DNA of 64,000 nt from Halobellus clavatus (lineage in GTDB: Archaea > Halobacteriota > Halobacteria > Halobacteriales > Haloferacaceae), in contig NZ_FNPB01000003.1 of NCBI RefSeq assembly GCF_900107195.1, positions 1-64,000 of the forward strand, read 5' to 3'. The position numbers were made by a program, and so were the translations under genes. The stretch's first letter is position 1; each line of letters starts with the position of its first letter. The notes below the pieces were generated by a model, which saw nothing but the letters and a program-made list of their open reading frames with translations, did not search any database and was not told where the DNA came from. Shown piece by piece: positions 8,053-16,963 of this stretch.

Positions 8053-9966
8053 GTGAGCGACGCCGACGGCGGATTCACGGACATTCGCGACTCCGTCGAC
8101 GGCCACCCGATGCGCCGGTTACTCGGATCGGCTCGACCGTACTGGCCGCGGATCACGCTCGGAGTGCTCGCGGCGATGCTGACGCGGTTCGCCCGGCTGG
8201 TGCCGCCGGTCATCGTCGCGACCACCATCGACCGAGTGGTGCTCGGATCGGCCGACCCCGGACTGCTGACCGAGGCCGGGCTGTTACCCGGCGGCGCGAT
8301 CACCGGAGAGGCCGCACGCCTCGCGTTCCTCCGCCAGTTGATCGTGATCGCGGCGCTGGCGTACCTGCTCCGATCAGTCACTCGCTTCGGGTCGCGGTAC
8401 CTCCTCCAGTCCTCGGCGCAGAAGATCCAGCGGGACCTCCGGAACGAGACCTACGACCACCTCCAGCACCTCTCGATGGACTTCTTCGCCAACCACCAGA
8501 CCGGGGGGATGATGTCGATCCTCAACAGCGACATCAATCGCTTAGAGCAGTTCCTCAACACCGAGTTCCGCCAGCTCATTCGGGTGGTCGCGACGGTCGG
8601 CGGGATCGCGGCCGTGCTGTGGTACTACGCGCCGACGCTGGCGCTCATCGCCCTCGCGCCCGTCCCGATCATCGGGCTGGCGAGCGTGGTCTTCCTCCGG
8701 TGGATCGAACCGCGGTACAAATCCCTCCGGGAGACAGTGGCCCGGCTCAACACGCGGCTGGAGAACAACCTCGGGGGCGTCGCCGTCGTGAAGGCGTTCA
8801 ACCGGTACGCCTTCGAGCGCGACCGGGTGGCCGAACGGAGCGAAGCGTACCACGACGAGAAGGTGGCGGCGCTCCGGATTCGCCGGGGATTCTTCGCCAC
8901 GCTCCGACTCCTCACGGGCGTCGTATTCGTGCTCATCCTGTTCGTGGGTGGGCGAGCGATCATCACCACGCCCCCCGGCGAGGCGGCGCTGATCTCGACG
9001 GGTGCCTTCGCGGCGTTCTTCCTCTACCTGCGGCGGCTCTACTCCCCGATGCGCCGGATCGGCCGGTCCGCGAACAAGTACCAACTCGCGAAGTCCAGCG
9101 CCGAGCGAGTGTTCGGGCTTCTCGGCCAGGATCCGACGGTCACCGAACCCGAGGACCCGCACGTCCCCGACCGGATCGACGGTGACGTCGCGTTCGAGGA
9201 CGTGTGGTTCGGCTACGACGACCGCGAGCCGGTGTTGAAGTCGGTGTCACTGGACGTCCCAGCCGGGGCGACCATCGGACTCGCCGGAGCGACCGGCGCG
9301 GGCAAGTCGACGCTCGTGAAACTCGTCCCCCGGCTCCACGACGTCGACGACGGACGGGTGACCGTCGACGGCCGCGACGTCCGGACGTACGACCTCGAGG
9401 CGCTCAGGGAGTCGATCGCGATCGTCGAACAGAACCCCTACCTCTTTTCGGGGACTGTCGCCGAGAACATCGCCTACGGTGACAGCGAGGTGTTGGCCGC
9501 GGAGGGGGGTGACGGGAACCCGGACGCGGGGCGCGAGCGGGTGGTCGCAGCTGCGGAGGCCGCGGCGGCCGACGAGTTCATCTCCGGGTTGCCGGAGGGA
9601 TACGACACGGAGATCGGCGAGCGCGGGATCAAGCTCTCCGGCGGGCAGCGCCAGCGGATCGCGATCGCGCGGGCGCTACTCAACGACCCCGCGATCATCG
9701 TCTTCGACGAGGCGACGAGCGACGTCGACACCGAGACCGAAGAAGAGATCAAAGAGAGCATCGACCGGCTGATCGAAGACCGGACCGCGTTCGTCATCGC
9801 CCACCGGCTGTCGACCATCCGTGACGCCGATCGGGTCGTCGTGCTCGACGACGGCGAGATCGTCGAGTCCGGCTCCCACGACCGACTCGTGGCTGACTCG
9901 GGCGAGTACGCCGCCCTGTGGGACGCACAGGTCGACGACGCGAGGACGGCCGACGCGAGCGACTGA
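8053..9966 (+). CDS. ABC exporter, fused membrane and ATPase domains
   Basis: This half-transporter should act as a dimer in the cytoplasmic membrane. Residues of about 35-320 form the six-helix type-1 exporter domain, including a coupling segment LQHLSMDFFANHQTGGMMS. The ATPase domain follows at about 355-600 with Walker A GATGAGKST, Q-loop IVEQNPYLFSG, signature LSGGQRQR, Walker B IIVFDEATSDVD and H-loop IAHRLS; all catalytic residues are present. Substrate cannot be told; the family includes lipid and drug exporters. The GTG at 8053 (VSDADGGFTD) is preferred because the acidic halophilic composition begins there. An ATG at 8014 would add 13 basic residues. Confidence 0.9.
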   Translation: MSDADGGFTDIRDSVDGHPMRRLLGSARPYWPRITLGVLAAMLTRFARLVPPVIVATTIDRVVLGSADPGLLTEAGLLPGGAITGEAARLAFLRQLIVIAALAYLLRSVTRFGSRYLLQSSAQKIQRDLRNETYDHLQHLSMDFFANHQTGGMMSILNSDINRLEQFLNTEFRQLIRVVATVGGIAAVLWYYAPTLALIALAPVPIIGLASVVFLRWIEPRYKSLRETVARLNTRLENNLGGVAVVKAFNRYAFERDRVAERSEAYHDEKVAALRIRRGFFATLRLLTGVVFVLILFVGGRAIITTPPGEAALISTGAFAAFFLYLRRLYSPMRRIGRSANKYQLAKSSAERVFGLLGQDPTVTEPEDPHVPDRIDGDVAFEDVWFGYDDREPVLKSVSLDVPAGATIGLAGATGAGKSTLVKLVPRLHDVDDGRVTVDGRDVRTYDLEALRESIAIVEQNPYLFSGTVAENIAYGDSEVLAAEGGDGNPDAGRERVVAAAEAAAADEFISGLPEGYDTEIGERGIKLSGGQRQRIAIARALLNDPAIIVFDEATSDVDTETEEEIKESIDRLIEDRTAFVIAHRLSTIRDADRVVVLDDGEIVESGSHDRLVADSGEYAALWDAQVDDARTADASD

Positions 9967-10397
9967 GCCGGCAATCCGGGCCGGTCTGGGGATGCAGATC
10001 GGCCGGAAAATGTCGGTCGGCCAGAGGGTGCAGGTCGCCGCCGTCTCAGAGCGACTCGGGACGGCCATAGACAGCAGCGAGACGCAGTCCCACCAGCCGG
10101 GGTCACTTTCGGCGATCCAACCGCGAGGGCTACGCCGTCGAACTCACGCGGTTGCACGGAGAGAGCGCACGACTCCACCCGTCAGCGGGGTGACTCCGAC
10201 CACCGCAACTCACTTTTCAGGACGGAATGGTGGGCAAGCGCCGATCGAGGGCGGCCGTCGAGTAAGCCCACCATACTTCCCACACGTCTCGGTCCGGATG
10301 TCCCGCCTCGCCAGTCGAGCCCGTCACGTCCACGGTCGGGGTTCCTCGGGGCTGTTCGCTCGGACGACTTTACTGTCTGCAGGCACGTGGTCGGAAC
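9967..10397. other. Intergenic region, no gene seen
   Basis: About 430 bp without a convincing frame. At the right end a TATA-like TTTACT (about 10368-10373) lies about 25-30 nt before the GTG of the DJ-1 gene. Nothing else is recognisable. Confidence 0.5.
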
Positions 10398-11090
10398 GTG
10401 CCATCAGCACTGTTCATCGTTAGCGAGCGCGGCTACTGGGGCGAAGAGTGCATCGAACCGCTGGAGACACTGGACGAGGCCGGATTCGACATCACCGTCG
10501 CCACGCCGACGGGCGATCCGCCGGTCGTCGACGAGCGGTCGATCGACCCCGAGAACGTCGGGGCGGAGACCGCCGCCCACGTCCGATCGGTCGACGAGAG
10601 CGACGAGCGTCTGAACGATCCGATCCCGCTGGCGACGGCGTCCGCAGACGGGTACGATGCCGTCGTGTATCCCGGCGGGCACGGGACCGAGTGGGACGTG
10701 AATCAGGACAGCGACGCTCGCGAGATCCTCGCCGACGCGGTCGCGGGGCCTGACGGCACGGCGCTCGTGGTGTGTCACGCTGTCGGCATTCTTGCGTTCA
10801 CCAGAGCAGAGGACGGGTCCTTCCTCGTCGAGGGACGCGACGTGACGGGCTTCCCCAACGACTGGGAAGCGGGCATCGTCGACGACCACGACCGGATGCC
10901 CGACGGTCGTAAACTCCCCTACTGGGTCGAAGACGAGGTCCGCGCTGCCGGGGCGAACTGGGACGCCGAACTCGACGCCGACACGAGCGTCACCGTCGAC
11001 GGTGACCTGGTGACCGCCCGCGGTCCCGGTTCCTCCCTGGCGGCGGCCGAGACCCTGCTGGCGGAGTTGGGGATCGAGCCAACGGCCTGA
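10398..11090 (+). CDS. DJ-1/PfpI-family protein (Hsp31-like)
   Basis: A 230-residue class-I glutamine-amidotransferase-like protein. It has the nucleophile elbow VVCHAVGI with Cys near residue 124 followed by His, and the motif YPGGHGTEWDV near residue 92, both typical of Hsp31/YajL/DJ-1 proteins. It reads MPSALFIVSERGYWGEECIEPLETL at its start. Members act as chaperones, glyoxalases or deglycases in stress protection; which activity applies cannot be told. The start is a GTG, with a TATA-like box about 27 nt before it, so a leaderless mRNA is likely. Confidence 0.85.
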   Translation: MPSALFIVSERGYWGEECIEPLETLDEAGFDITVATPTGDPPVVDERSIDPENVGAETAAHVRSVDESDERLNDPIPLATASADGYDAVVYPGGHGTEWDVNQDSDAREILADAVAGPDGTALVVCHAVGILAFTRAEDGSFLVEGRDVTGFPNDWEAGIVDDHDRMPDGRKLPYWVEDEVRAAGANWDAELDADTSVTVDGDLVTARGPGSSLAAAETLLAELGIEPTA

Positions 11091-11117
11091 GCGCAGTCCA
11101 GAACGCGCCGAGTGAGG

Positions 11118-11330
11118 CTACTCCAGATATCCGAGATCTTCGAGTCGACCTCGGAGGTCGTCGTCGAACTCCTCGTCGGCGAGTAGATCGATCGCCCGCG
11201 CCTCGCGGGTCTCCACGACGTCGAGCAACTGTAGCGCCGTGCGAAGTTTGTAGTTGATCTCTGGGTCTTCGGTCGATTCGATGCTGCTCCGCAACAGCGT
11301 CGCGATCGTCTCCATCGTCTCGTCGGCCAT
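11118..11330 (-). CDS. Small acidic helical protein, unknown function, 70 aa
   Basis: Starts MADETMETIATLLRSSIEST and is predicted to be mostly helical, ending in DDDLRGRLEDLGYLE. I chose the ATG at 11330. An upstream in-frame ATG at about 11363 would add 11 residues and is possible. The longer open frame continuing upstream is GC-skewed and overlaps the divergent promoter region. No family is recognised. It lies back to back with the J-domain ferredoxin gene. Confidence 0.6.
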   Translation of the reverse strand: MADETMETIATLLRSSIESTEDPEINYKLRTALQLLDVVETREARAIDLLADEEFDDDLRGRLEDLGYLE

Positions 11331-11478
11331 ACGTTCGATACGGTGTATTGGTTCAAAAACCATACTGATCTGTGGCGGCAGACGCTCTGCGGCCCCCGCC
11401 GCACCCGGGCGTCGACGCCGGTGCCACCCCGCTGGATCGAGGAGAGGACTTATTCCCGTCATCTCCCTAACCCCCTTC

Positions 11479-12219
11479 GTGGAGTCGCCGTACGACGTAC
11501 TCGGAATCGACCCCGACGCCGACACGGACGTCGTCGTTCGAGCCTATCGGGAACGGGTGAAAGAGGCCCATCCCGACCACGGCGGATCGGTCGCGGAGTT
11601 CAAGCGCGTTCGACGGGCCTACGAGCACCTCTCGGCCGGCCGCGACCCGTCGACCTTCGAGACCGACGGCCGCCAGCGCTCGTCCGATGCAGCCCAGGGT
11701 GGCACCCGTACCGACGACGGGGGTGCCGGAGACGGGCCGTCTGATCGGTCTGACGCGGACGATGCTGACGAAGACGACGCAGAGGAAGAGACGCTCGGTC
11801 CGACTGTCGAGTACCTCGACTACGGGGTCGTCGAAGCGCAGGGCTGGGAACTGACCGACGAGGACCTCTTCGAGAAGGCCGAAGCCGCGGACCTCGACGT
11901 CGACAGCCACGGTATTCTCGTCGTCGAGGACCGCGAATCCCTCCTGGAGGCCGCAGAGCGGTACGGCTTCTCGTGGCCGTACGCGTGCCGGGGCGGTGCG
12001 TGTGCGAACTGCGCCGTTGCGGTCGTCAACGGAGAGGTGGAGATGCCCGTGAGCACGGTCCTGACCGACGAGATGAAAGAACGCGGCATCCGACTCTCCT
12101 GTATCGGACACCCCGTCACGGACGACCTGCAGGTCGTGTTCAACATCGAGCACCTGCCAGGGCTGGCCGAACTTCGCCTGCCCGCCGAGCAGTTCGGGAA
12201 CGCGCGCGCAGACGACTGA
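11479..12219 (+). CDS. J-domain / 2Fe-2S ferredoxin fusion
   Basis: The 246-residue protein joins two domains. Residues 1-55 form a DnaJ J-domain with the HPD tripeptide at 31-33. A very acidic linker (about 65-105) follows. Residues of about 110-230 form a plant-type [2Fe-2S] ferredoxin with ligands in ACRGGACANC and a fourth Cys in LSCIGHP. The ferredoxin half includes the long halophilic N-terminal insertion (LTDEDLFEKAEAADLDVDS). The start is the GTG beginning MESPYDVLG; a TATA-like CTTATT about 29 nt upstream indicates leaderless translation. It may link electron transfer or Fe-S handling to an Hsp70 (DnaK) partner. Confidence 0.9.
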   Translation: MESPYDVLGIDPDADTDVVVRAYRERVKEAHPDHGGSVAEFKRVRRAYEHLSAGRDPSTFETDGRQRSSDAAQGGTRTDDGGAGDGPSDRSDADDADEDDAEEETLGPTVEYLDYGVVEAQGWELTDEDLFEKAEAADLDVDSHGILVVEDRESLLEAAERYGFSWPYACRGGACANCAVAVVNGEVEMPVSTVLTDEMKERGIRLSCIGHPVTDDLQVVFNIEHLPGLAELRLPAEQFGNARADD

Positions 12220-12234
12220 AGGGTCATCCGACTC

Positions 12235-14757
12235 TCACTCGCCGTCCACGAACCGCGATTCGACGTCGAGGTCCGGGAGGCGAGACCGATCTCCGGTCGC
12301 CGCCCCGGCGCTCGCGCGCTCGGCGAGCAGCCGGTGGACGCTGCGAGCCGATTCGCCCTCCGATGGCGCCCGCTGGACGTAGCTGCCGTCGGGTCGCATC
12401 TCCCAGGACTTCCGGTTGTCCGCGAGATAGCAGTCGAGCACGATTTCGAGTTCCTCGCGGATCTCAGGGTCGTCAACGGGGGCGACTGCCTCGACGCGCC
12501 GATCGAGGTTCCGTGTCATCCAGTCGGCCGATCCGATGAAGTACTCGGGATCTCCAGTACCGTCGACCTGGCCGGCTGACTGGCCGCTCTCCGAGTCCAC
12601 GCCGTTCTCGAAGTAGAAGATCCGCGAGTGTTCCAGGAACCGCCCCACGACGCTCGTCACCGTCACGGTGTCGGTGATCCCGTCGATCCCCGGTCGCAGC
12701 CGACAGATGTCGCGGACGATCAAGTCGATCTCGACGCCCGCGCGGGCCGCACGGTACAGTTCGGCGACGATCTCGGGATCCTCGAGCGCGTTCATCTTCG
12801 CAATGATCCGTCCCCCGCGGCCAGCGCGCGCGTGGTCGGCCTCGGCCCGGATCCGTTCGAGGAGCCCCGTCCGGAGGGTACCCGGCGCGACGAGGAGCCG
12901 CCGGTACTCCTCGTGGAACGAGTGGCCGGTGAAGAAGTTGAAGAGCTTCGTCAGGTCGTGGCCCACGTCGGGGTCGTTCGTCAGTAAGCCGAGGTCGACG
13001 TACCCCTTCGCGGTCTCCGCGTGGTAGTTGCCCGTGCCGACGTGAGAGTACAGCTGGACGCCGTCATCCTCGCGGCGGACGACGAGAGCGGTCTTGGTGT
13101 GAGTCTTGAGCCCGATGGTCCCGTAAGCGACGTGGATGCCCTCCTCCTCGAGTCGCTCGACCCAGCGGAGGTTGTTCTCCTCGTCGAACCGCGCCTTCAG
13201 TTCGACCATCACCGCGACCTGCTTTCCGTTCCGTGCGGCCTCGATGAGACTCTCGATCACCCGAGAGTCCCGCGAGGTCCGGTAGATGGCGGCCTTGATC
13301 GCGAGGACGTTGTCGTCGCGGGCGGCTTCCCGGAGGAGCGTCTGGACGGTCTTTTCGAACGAGTGATACGGGTGGTGGACCAGCACGTCGTCGTCGCGAA
13401 TCACGTCGAACACGTCCCGATCGGTCTCCTCGTCGACGACGCCGTCAAACCGGGGATGGGGCTGCGGGGTCCACGAGGGCAGCGAGTGCGCCGGCCGGTC
13501 GAGTTCGACCAGCCTGGAGAGGTGCCGGAGGTTCAGCGGCGGTTCACGCTCGAACACCTCGCGGTCGGTCAGGTCGAGCTGGTCCATCAGGAGCGATCGG
13601 ACCGCCGCCGGCGTATCTTTCGAGAGTTCCAGGCGCACGACCGTGGCGAACCGACGGTCCCGGAGAACGCCCTCGATCATCTCGATCAGACCCTCTGCGA
13701 CCTCCTCGTTCCGTCGCACCTCGGCGTTCCGGGTCACGCGGAACGTCGACCAGTCGAGCACCTCGACGTTCGGGAACAGGAGATCGAGATTGGCGGCGAT
13801 GAGGTCTTCGAGGAAGACGAACCGATCAACGGCGTCGCCGTCTCTCGATCTGTCGGTCGCTCCGGGGTTAGCGGTGGTGACGTCACCTGCCCCCGACTCC
13901 TCGCCGGTGTAGGTTCCAGGGTCGTCGACGACCGCGTCCACCTCCAGCAGACGGGGTTGATTCTCCGGGATCTTCACCCGGGAGAACTTCGGCTCCTCGC
14001 CCTCGCCTCTGGTCCTGACCGCGAGTGACAGCGAGAGGTTCGAGATGAACGGGAACGGGTGCGCCGGATCGAACGTCAGCGGCGTCAGCGTCGGGAGGAT
14101 CTCCGCCTCGAAGTGCGCCCGGAGCGCCTTCTGCTCCCGCTCGGAGAGAGAGTCGTGCTCGACGACCTCGATCCCAATCTCGGGGAGTCGCTCCCGGACG
14201 ACCGCACGGTAGCACGCATCCTGCCGCCGGAACATCTCTTCGAGGGTGTCGAGCGCGAGCCGCCACTGTTCTTCCGGCGTCTGACCGTCAGGCGTAAGAT
14301 CCGATACTTCGCCCGCCATCTGCTGTTTGAGCCCACCGATCCGCTTCATACAGAACTCGTCGATGTTCTTGGTGAACAGGCCGAGGAACCGGGTCCGTTC
14401 CAGCAGGGGATTCCGGGGATCCATCGCCTCGTGGAGCACGCGCTTCTGGAAGGAGAGTTCGGACAGCTCCCGGTTCAAATACCACTTCGGCTCCGCGAAG
14501 TCGACGTCGGTGCCGTCGAAATCCGGAACCGGTCCGGGGTCGGTCCCGTGGAGCACGCGCGTCGGACCACCTTTCGAGGGCTCACACACAGTCCCCACGC
14601 CCGAGCCGACGCTCGGTCCCGCACCGACGTCGTGGTCGTCTGCTCTGCTCGACCCGTCGTGGTCGCCCTCCTCACCCGACTTGTCGGATTTGTCGACGCC
14701 GTCCGCGTCCGCCGCCCCGTTGCGACCGTCAGTGTCGTCGGGAGGTGTTCCGCTCAT
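12235..14757 (-). CDS. ppk1: Polyphosphate kinase 1
   Basis: PPK1 reversibly polymerises the terminal phosphate of ATP into polyphosphate. The 840-residue protein starts with about 75 acidic, low-complexity residues, followed by the PPK N-domain (YLNRELSELSFQKRVLHEA, FTKNIDEFCMKRIGGLKQQM) and the two phospholipase-D-like catalytic domains. The probable phospho-accepting His is about residue 572 in SHVGTGNYH; KARFDEENN and the RDICRLRPG region follow the family pattern. The ATG is 12 bp after the stop of the phosphatase gene, so both are probably on one transcript. It is longer than bacterial PPK1 (about 690) mainly because of the acidic head and one insertion near residue 275-300. Confidence 0.95.
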   Translation of the reverse strand: MSGTPPDDTDGRNGAADADGVDKSDKSGEEGDHDGSSRADDHDVGAGPSVGSGVGTVCEPSKGGPTRVLHGTDPGPVPDFDGTDVDFAEPKWYLNRELSELSFQKRVLHEAMDPRNPLLERTRFLGLFTKNIDEFCMKRIGGLKQQMAGEVSDLTPDGQTPEEQWRLALDTLEEMFRRQDACYRAVVRERLPEIGIEVVEHDSLSEREQKALRAHFEAEILPTLTPLTFDPAHPFPFISNLSLSLAVRTRGEGEEPKFSRVKIPENQPRLLEVDAVVDDPGTYTGEESGAGDVTTANPGATDRSRDGDAVDRFVFLEDLIAANLDLLFPNVEVLDWSTFRVTRNAEVRRNEEVAEGLIEMIEGVLRDRRFATVVRLELSKDTPAAVRSLLMDQLDLTDREVFEREPPLNLRHLSRLVELDRPAHSLPSWTPQPHPRFDGVVDEETDRDVFDVIRDDDVLVHHPYHSFEKTVQTLLREAARDDNVLAIKAAIYRTSRDSRVIESLIEAARNGKQVAVMVELKARFDEENNLRWVERLEEEGIHVAYGTIGLKTHTKTALVVRREDDGVQLYSHVGTGNYHAETAKGYVDLGLLTNDPDVGHDLTKLFNFFTGHSFHEEYRRLLVAPGTLRTGLLERIRAEADHARAGRGGRIIAKMNALEDPEIVAELYRAARAGVEIDLIVRDICRLRPGIDGITDTVTVTSVVGRFLEHSRIFYFENGVDSESGQSAGQVDGTGDPEYFIGSADWMTRNLDRRVEAVAPVDDPEIREELEIVLDCYLADNRKSWEMRPDGSYVQRAPSEGESARSVHRLLAERASAGAATGDRSRLPDLDVESRFVDGE

Positions 14758-14769
14758 CGTAATCGAGGG

Positions 14770-15534
14770 TCAGGCGTTCACGTCGTCCGGCGCCAGCACC
14801 TTTCGGTCGGCGCGCTCCTCGTAGGTTTCGGTGGCGGGCACGCTCACGAAGCGGTCTCGGCGGTAGTCGTACGCCGTCAGCGAACCGCCGTAGACGCAAC
14901 CCGTGTCGAGGCCGACCGCCCACTCGGTCCGGACCGGCGCTTCGAGCACGGTGTGTCCGAAGAAGACGCGCGGCTGCCGGCGATACGTCTCGAACCAGAA
15001 CGGCCCGTCGTAACCCTCTCCGCCCGGCGATCGGCAGTTGAGCAGCGACTCGGCGTCCTGGTCAGTGAGCGGACAGCTTGGATCGACGCCGCCGTGGACC
15101 ACGAGCGCGCCGTCCCACGACAGTGCGACCGGGAGTGATTCGAGGTAGGTCTCGTCGGCCGGTCCCAGACTCGCCACCTGCTTGCGGTCGTGGATCAGTT
15201 TGTGCTCGTTGTTGCCGCGGACCGATACCAGATTGTCGCGCGATCGCACGTACTCGACGACTGCCGCGGTGTCCGGGCCTTTCCGAACCAGGTCGCCCAC
15301 GAAGACGACCAGATCGTCCGCACTCGGGTCCAGCACGTCCATCAGCCGGCGCAGTTCGTCGATACAACCGTGCACGTCGCCGACGACGTAGATGTCGTCC
15401 CACAGGGCGGCGTCGATCCGGCGATGGTGACCGGCGACCGACGGGTGGAAGTCCGCCTCAGTGAGCGAAACCGGCGACCCATCCGCTGGCTCTGCCGACC
15501 CGGCGGCTCGGTCCGATGTCGCTCCGATTTCCAT
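14770..15534 (-). CDS. PrpE/ApaH-like metallophosphoesterase
   Basis: A 254-residue calcineurin-like phosphatase with all metal motifs: GDVHG at 52-56, GDLVRKGP at 80-87, GNNEH near 106, and VVHGG near 146. The order and spacing match the PrpE/ApaH/bis(5'-nucleosyl)-tetraphosphatase and PPP-like bacterial phosphatases, so the substrate may be Ap4A-type dinucleotides or phosphoproteins. It lies directly upstream of ppk1 in the same direction. A TATA-like TCTATACA on the minus strand at about 15556-15563 is about 25 nt before the ATG, indicating a leaderless start. Its GTATATATT-rich upstream region is shared with the divergent CBS gene. Confidence 0.85.
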   Translation of the reverse strand: MEIGATSDRAAGSAEPADGSPVSLTEADFHPSVAGHHRRIDAALWDDIYVVGDVHGCIDELRRLMDVLDPSADDLVVFVGDLVRKGPDTAAVVEYVRSRDNLVSVRGNNEHKLIHDRKQVASLGPADETYLESLPVALSWDGALVVHGGVDPSCPLTDQDAESLLNCRSPGGEGYDGPFWFETYRRQPRVFFGHTVLEAPVRTEWAVGLDTGCVYGGSLTAYDYRRDRFVSVPATETYEERADRKVLAPDDVNA

Positions 15535-15781
15535 ATTGCGGTAATGGCTGATGATTGTATAGATGGTTGCTATGATTGCTTGGTCCGGCTACCCGCGACT
15601 ATATTGCGGTATATATTGCCACGGCTAGAGGATCCACCCACCAACGACCGATCGAAGACGGCCGGCTTGGGTCCGCTACCGCCGGTCAGTCGAACCTTCC
15701 CCCGGACGTCACGAACGGCTGAGAACGGGACGAAGTTTCAAGACAGCCCGAGGCGTACGTCCAGCAGGAGGCTACTCCGTT
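15535..15781. promoter_or_regulatory. AT-rich divergent promoter region with direct repeats
   Basis: This region is much AT-richer than the rest. The 11-mer ATATTGCGGTA occurs at 15533-15543 (overlapping the phosphatase start) and again at 15601-15611. The TATA box of the phosphatase lies between them. A GGAGG at 15767-15771 precedes the CBS gene. The repeats could be a binding site for a regulator of both divergent genes. Confidence 0.5.
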
Positions 15782-16927
15782 ATGGATATTACTGATATTG
15801 CCACTCCTGATTTCGTTGAAGTTGATGCCGGCAAGCGACTGGGGAAGATCCGCGCAATCTTCGAGCGGGAGAACCCTCGCGGGATCATCGTCACCGAAGA
15901 CGGCGACTACACCGGCGTGATCGGCGAGAAGCAGCTCGTTCGCTCTCGTATGGAAGACGACACGAAGGCCTCCGTCGTGATGAAGTCCGCGCCGCGAATC
16001 GACCGTCACGAGGACGTCCGCGAGACGGCGCGGATGCTCGTCGAAGGCGACGTGCAAATCGCCCCCGTCTTCGAGGGGGAGACGCTCTACGGTATCGTCG
16101 GCAGCGACGCGATCCTGCAGGCCGTCCTGGACAGTTTGGACGCGATCAGCGTCGAGGACATCTACACCGAGGATGTCGTCAACATCGGGGACAAGGCCCA
16201 CGTCGGGCAGGCGATCAACAAACTCCGCGAACACGGCATCTCTCGGCTGCCAGTCGTTGACGAGGACTCCGGGAACCTCTCGGGGATCGTCACGACTCAC
16301 GATCTCGTGGAGTTCGTCGTCCGCGACGACGACCGACAGGGACGCGGCGACCGACGCGGCGACATCGACCGGATGCTCGATCTGCCGGTGTACGATCTGA
16401 TGTCGTCGCCGGTCGTGACCGCCACGCCCGCCGAGAGCGTCGACGTCGCCGTCAGGCGGATGTTCGAGAACGACCTCTCCGGACTCGTCGTGACCCCGGA
16501 CGAGAACGACGACCTGGTCCAGGGGATCGTCACGAAGACGGACGTCCTGCGCGCGCTGACCTTCACCGAGGAGGAGAGTATGGACGTCCAGATCACCAAC
16601 GTCAGTCTGCTGGAGACGCTCACCCGCGAGGAGATCGTCGAATCGATCACGACGGTCGTCGACAAGTACCAGCAGATGCAGGTGCTCCACGCGCACGTGC
16701 GCTTTCACGAGCACAAAGAGAAGCTCCGCGGCACGCCGCTGATCCAGTGTCAGATCCGCCTCCGGACCAGTCACGGACAGGTCGCGGGCAGCGGGGAGGG
16801 CTACGGCGCAGAGCACGCCTTCCATGTCGCGCTCGACAAACTCGAACGCAACGTCCTCGAGATGAAGGGCCTCAACGCCGACGAGAAGTACCGCGGACAG
16901 CTCATCCGGAAGCTCGGCGAACTCTGA
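15782..16927 (+). CDS. Four-CBS protein with HPF/RaiA-like C-terminal domain
   Basis: The 381-residue protein has four CBS motifs (about 5-55, 65-115, 130-185, 210-265), which in this superfamily bind adenosine nucleotides. The last 100 residues follow the pattern of ribosome hibernation factors (HPF/RaiA/YfiA): MDVQITNVSLLETLTREEI, a helix VESITTVVDKYQQM, strands LHAHVRFHEHKEK and LIQCQIRLRTSHGQVAGSG, and the closing helix EHAFHVALDKLERNVLEMKG. This layout suggests an adenylate-sensing factor that binds ribosomes at low energy. The HPF assignment is by pattern only. A GGAGG about 10 nt upstream supports the ATG. It is divergent from the ppk1-phosphatase operon. Confidence 0.8.
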   Translation: MDITDIATPDFVEVDAGKRLGKIRAIFERENPRGIIVTEDGDYTGVIGEKQLVRSRMEDDTKASVVMKSAPRIDRHEDVRETARMLVEGDVQIAPVFEGETLYGIVGSDAILQAVLDSLDAISVEDIYTEDVVNIGDKAHVGQAINKLREHGISRLPVVDEDSGNLSGIVTTHDLVEFVVRDDDRQGRGDRRGDIDRMLDLPVYDLMSSPVVTATPAESVDVAVRRMFENDLSGLVVTPDENDDLVQGIVTKTDVLRALTFTEEESMDVQITNVSLLETLTREEIVESITTVVDKYQQMQVLHAHVRFHEHKEKLRGTPLIQCQIRLRTSHGQVAGSGEGYGAEHAFHVALDKLERNVLEMKGLNADEKYRGQLIRKLGEL

Positions 16928-16963
16928 TCGCAGCGCCCGCGCCGAGGGCTCGGCCGCCGCCCG

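Noticed and set aside
7768-8106. Minus-strand frame beside the ABC transporter
   Set aside because: Basic, Ser/Arg-rich composition, no domain, no promoter; not haloarchaeal-like.
13021-14028. Long open frame opposite ppk1
   Set aside because: Pure shadow of ppk1; long frames without stops are common opposite GC-rich genes.
15547-15600. Possible box C/D guide RNA (TGATGA near 15549)
   Set aside because: No box D (CTGA) at a suitable distance downstream and no C'/D' pair.
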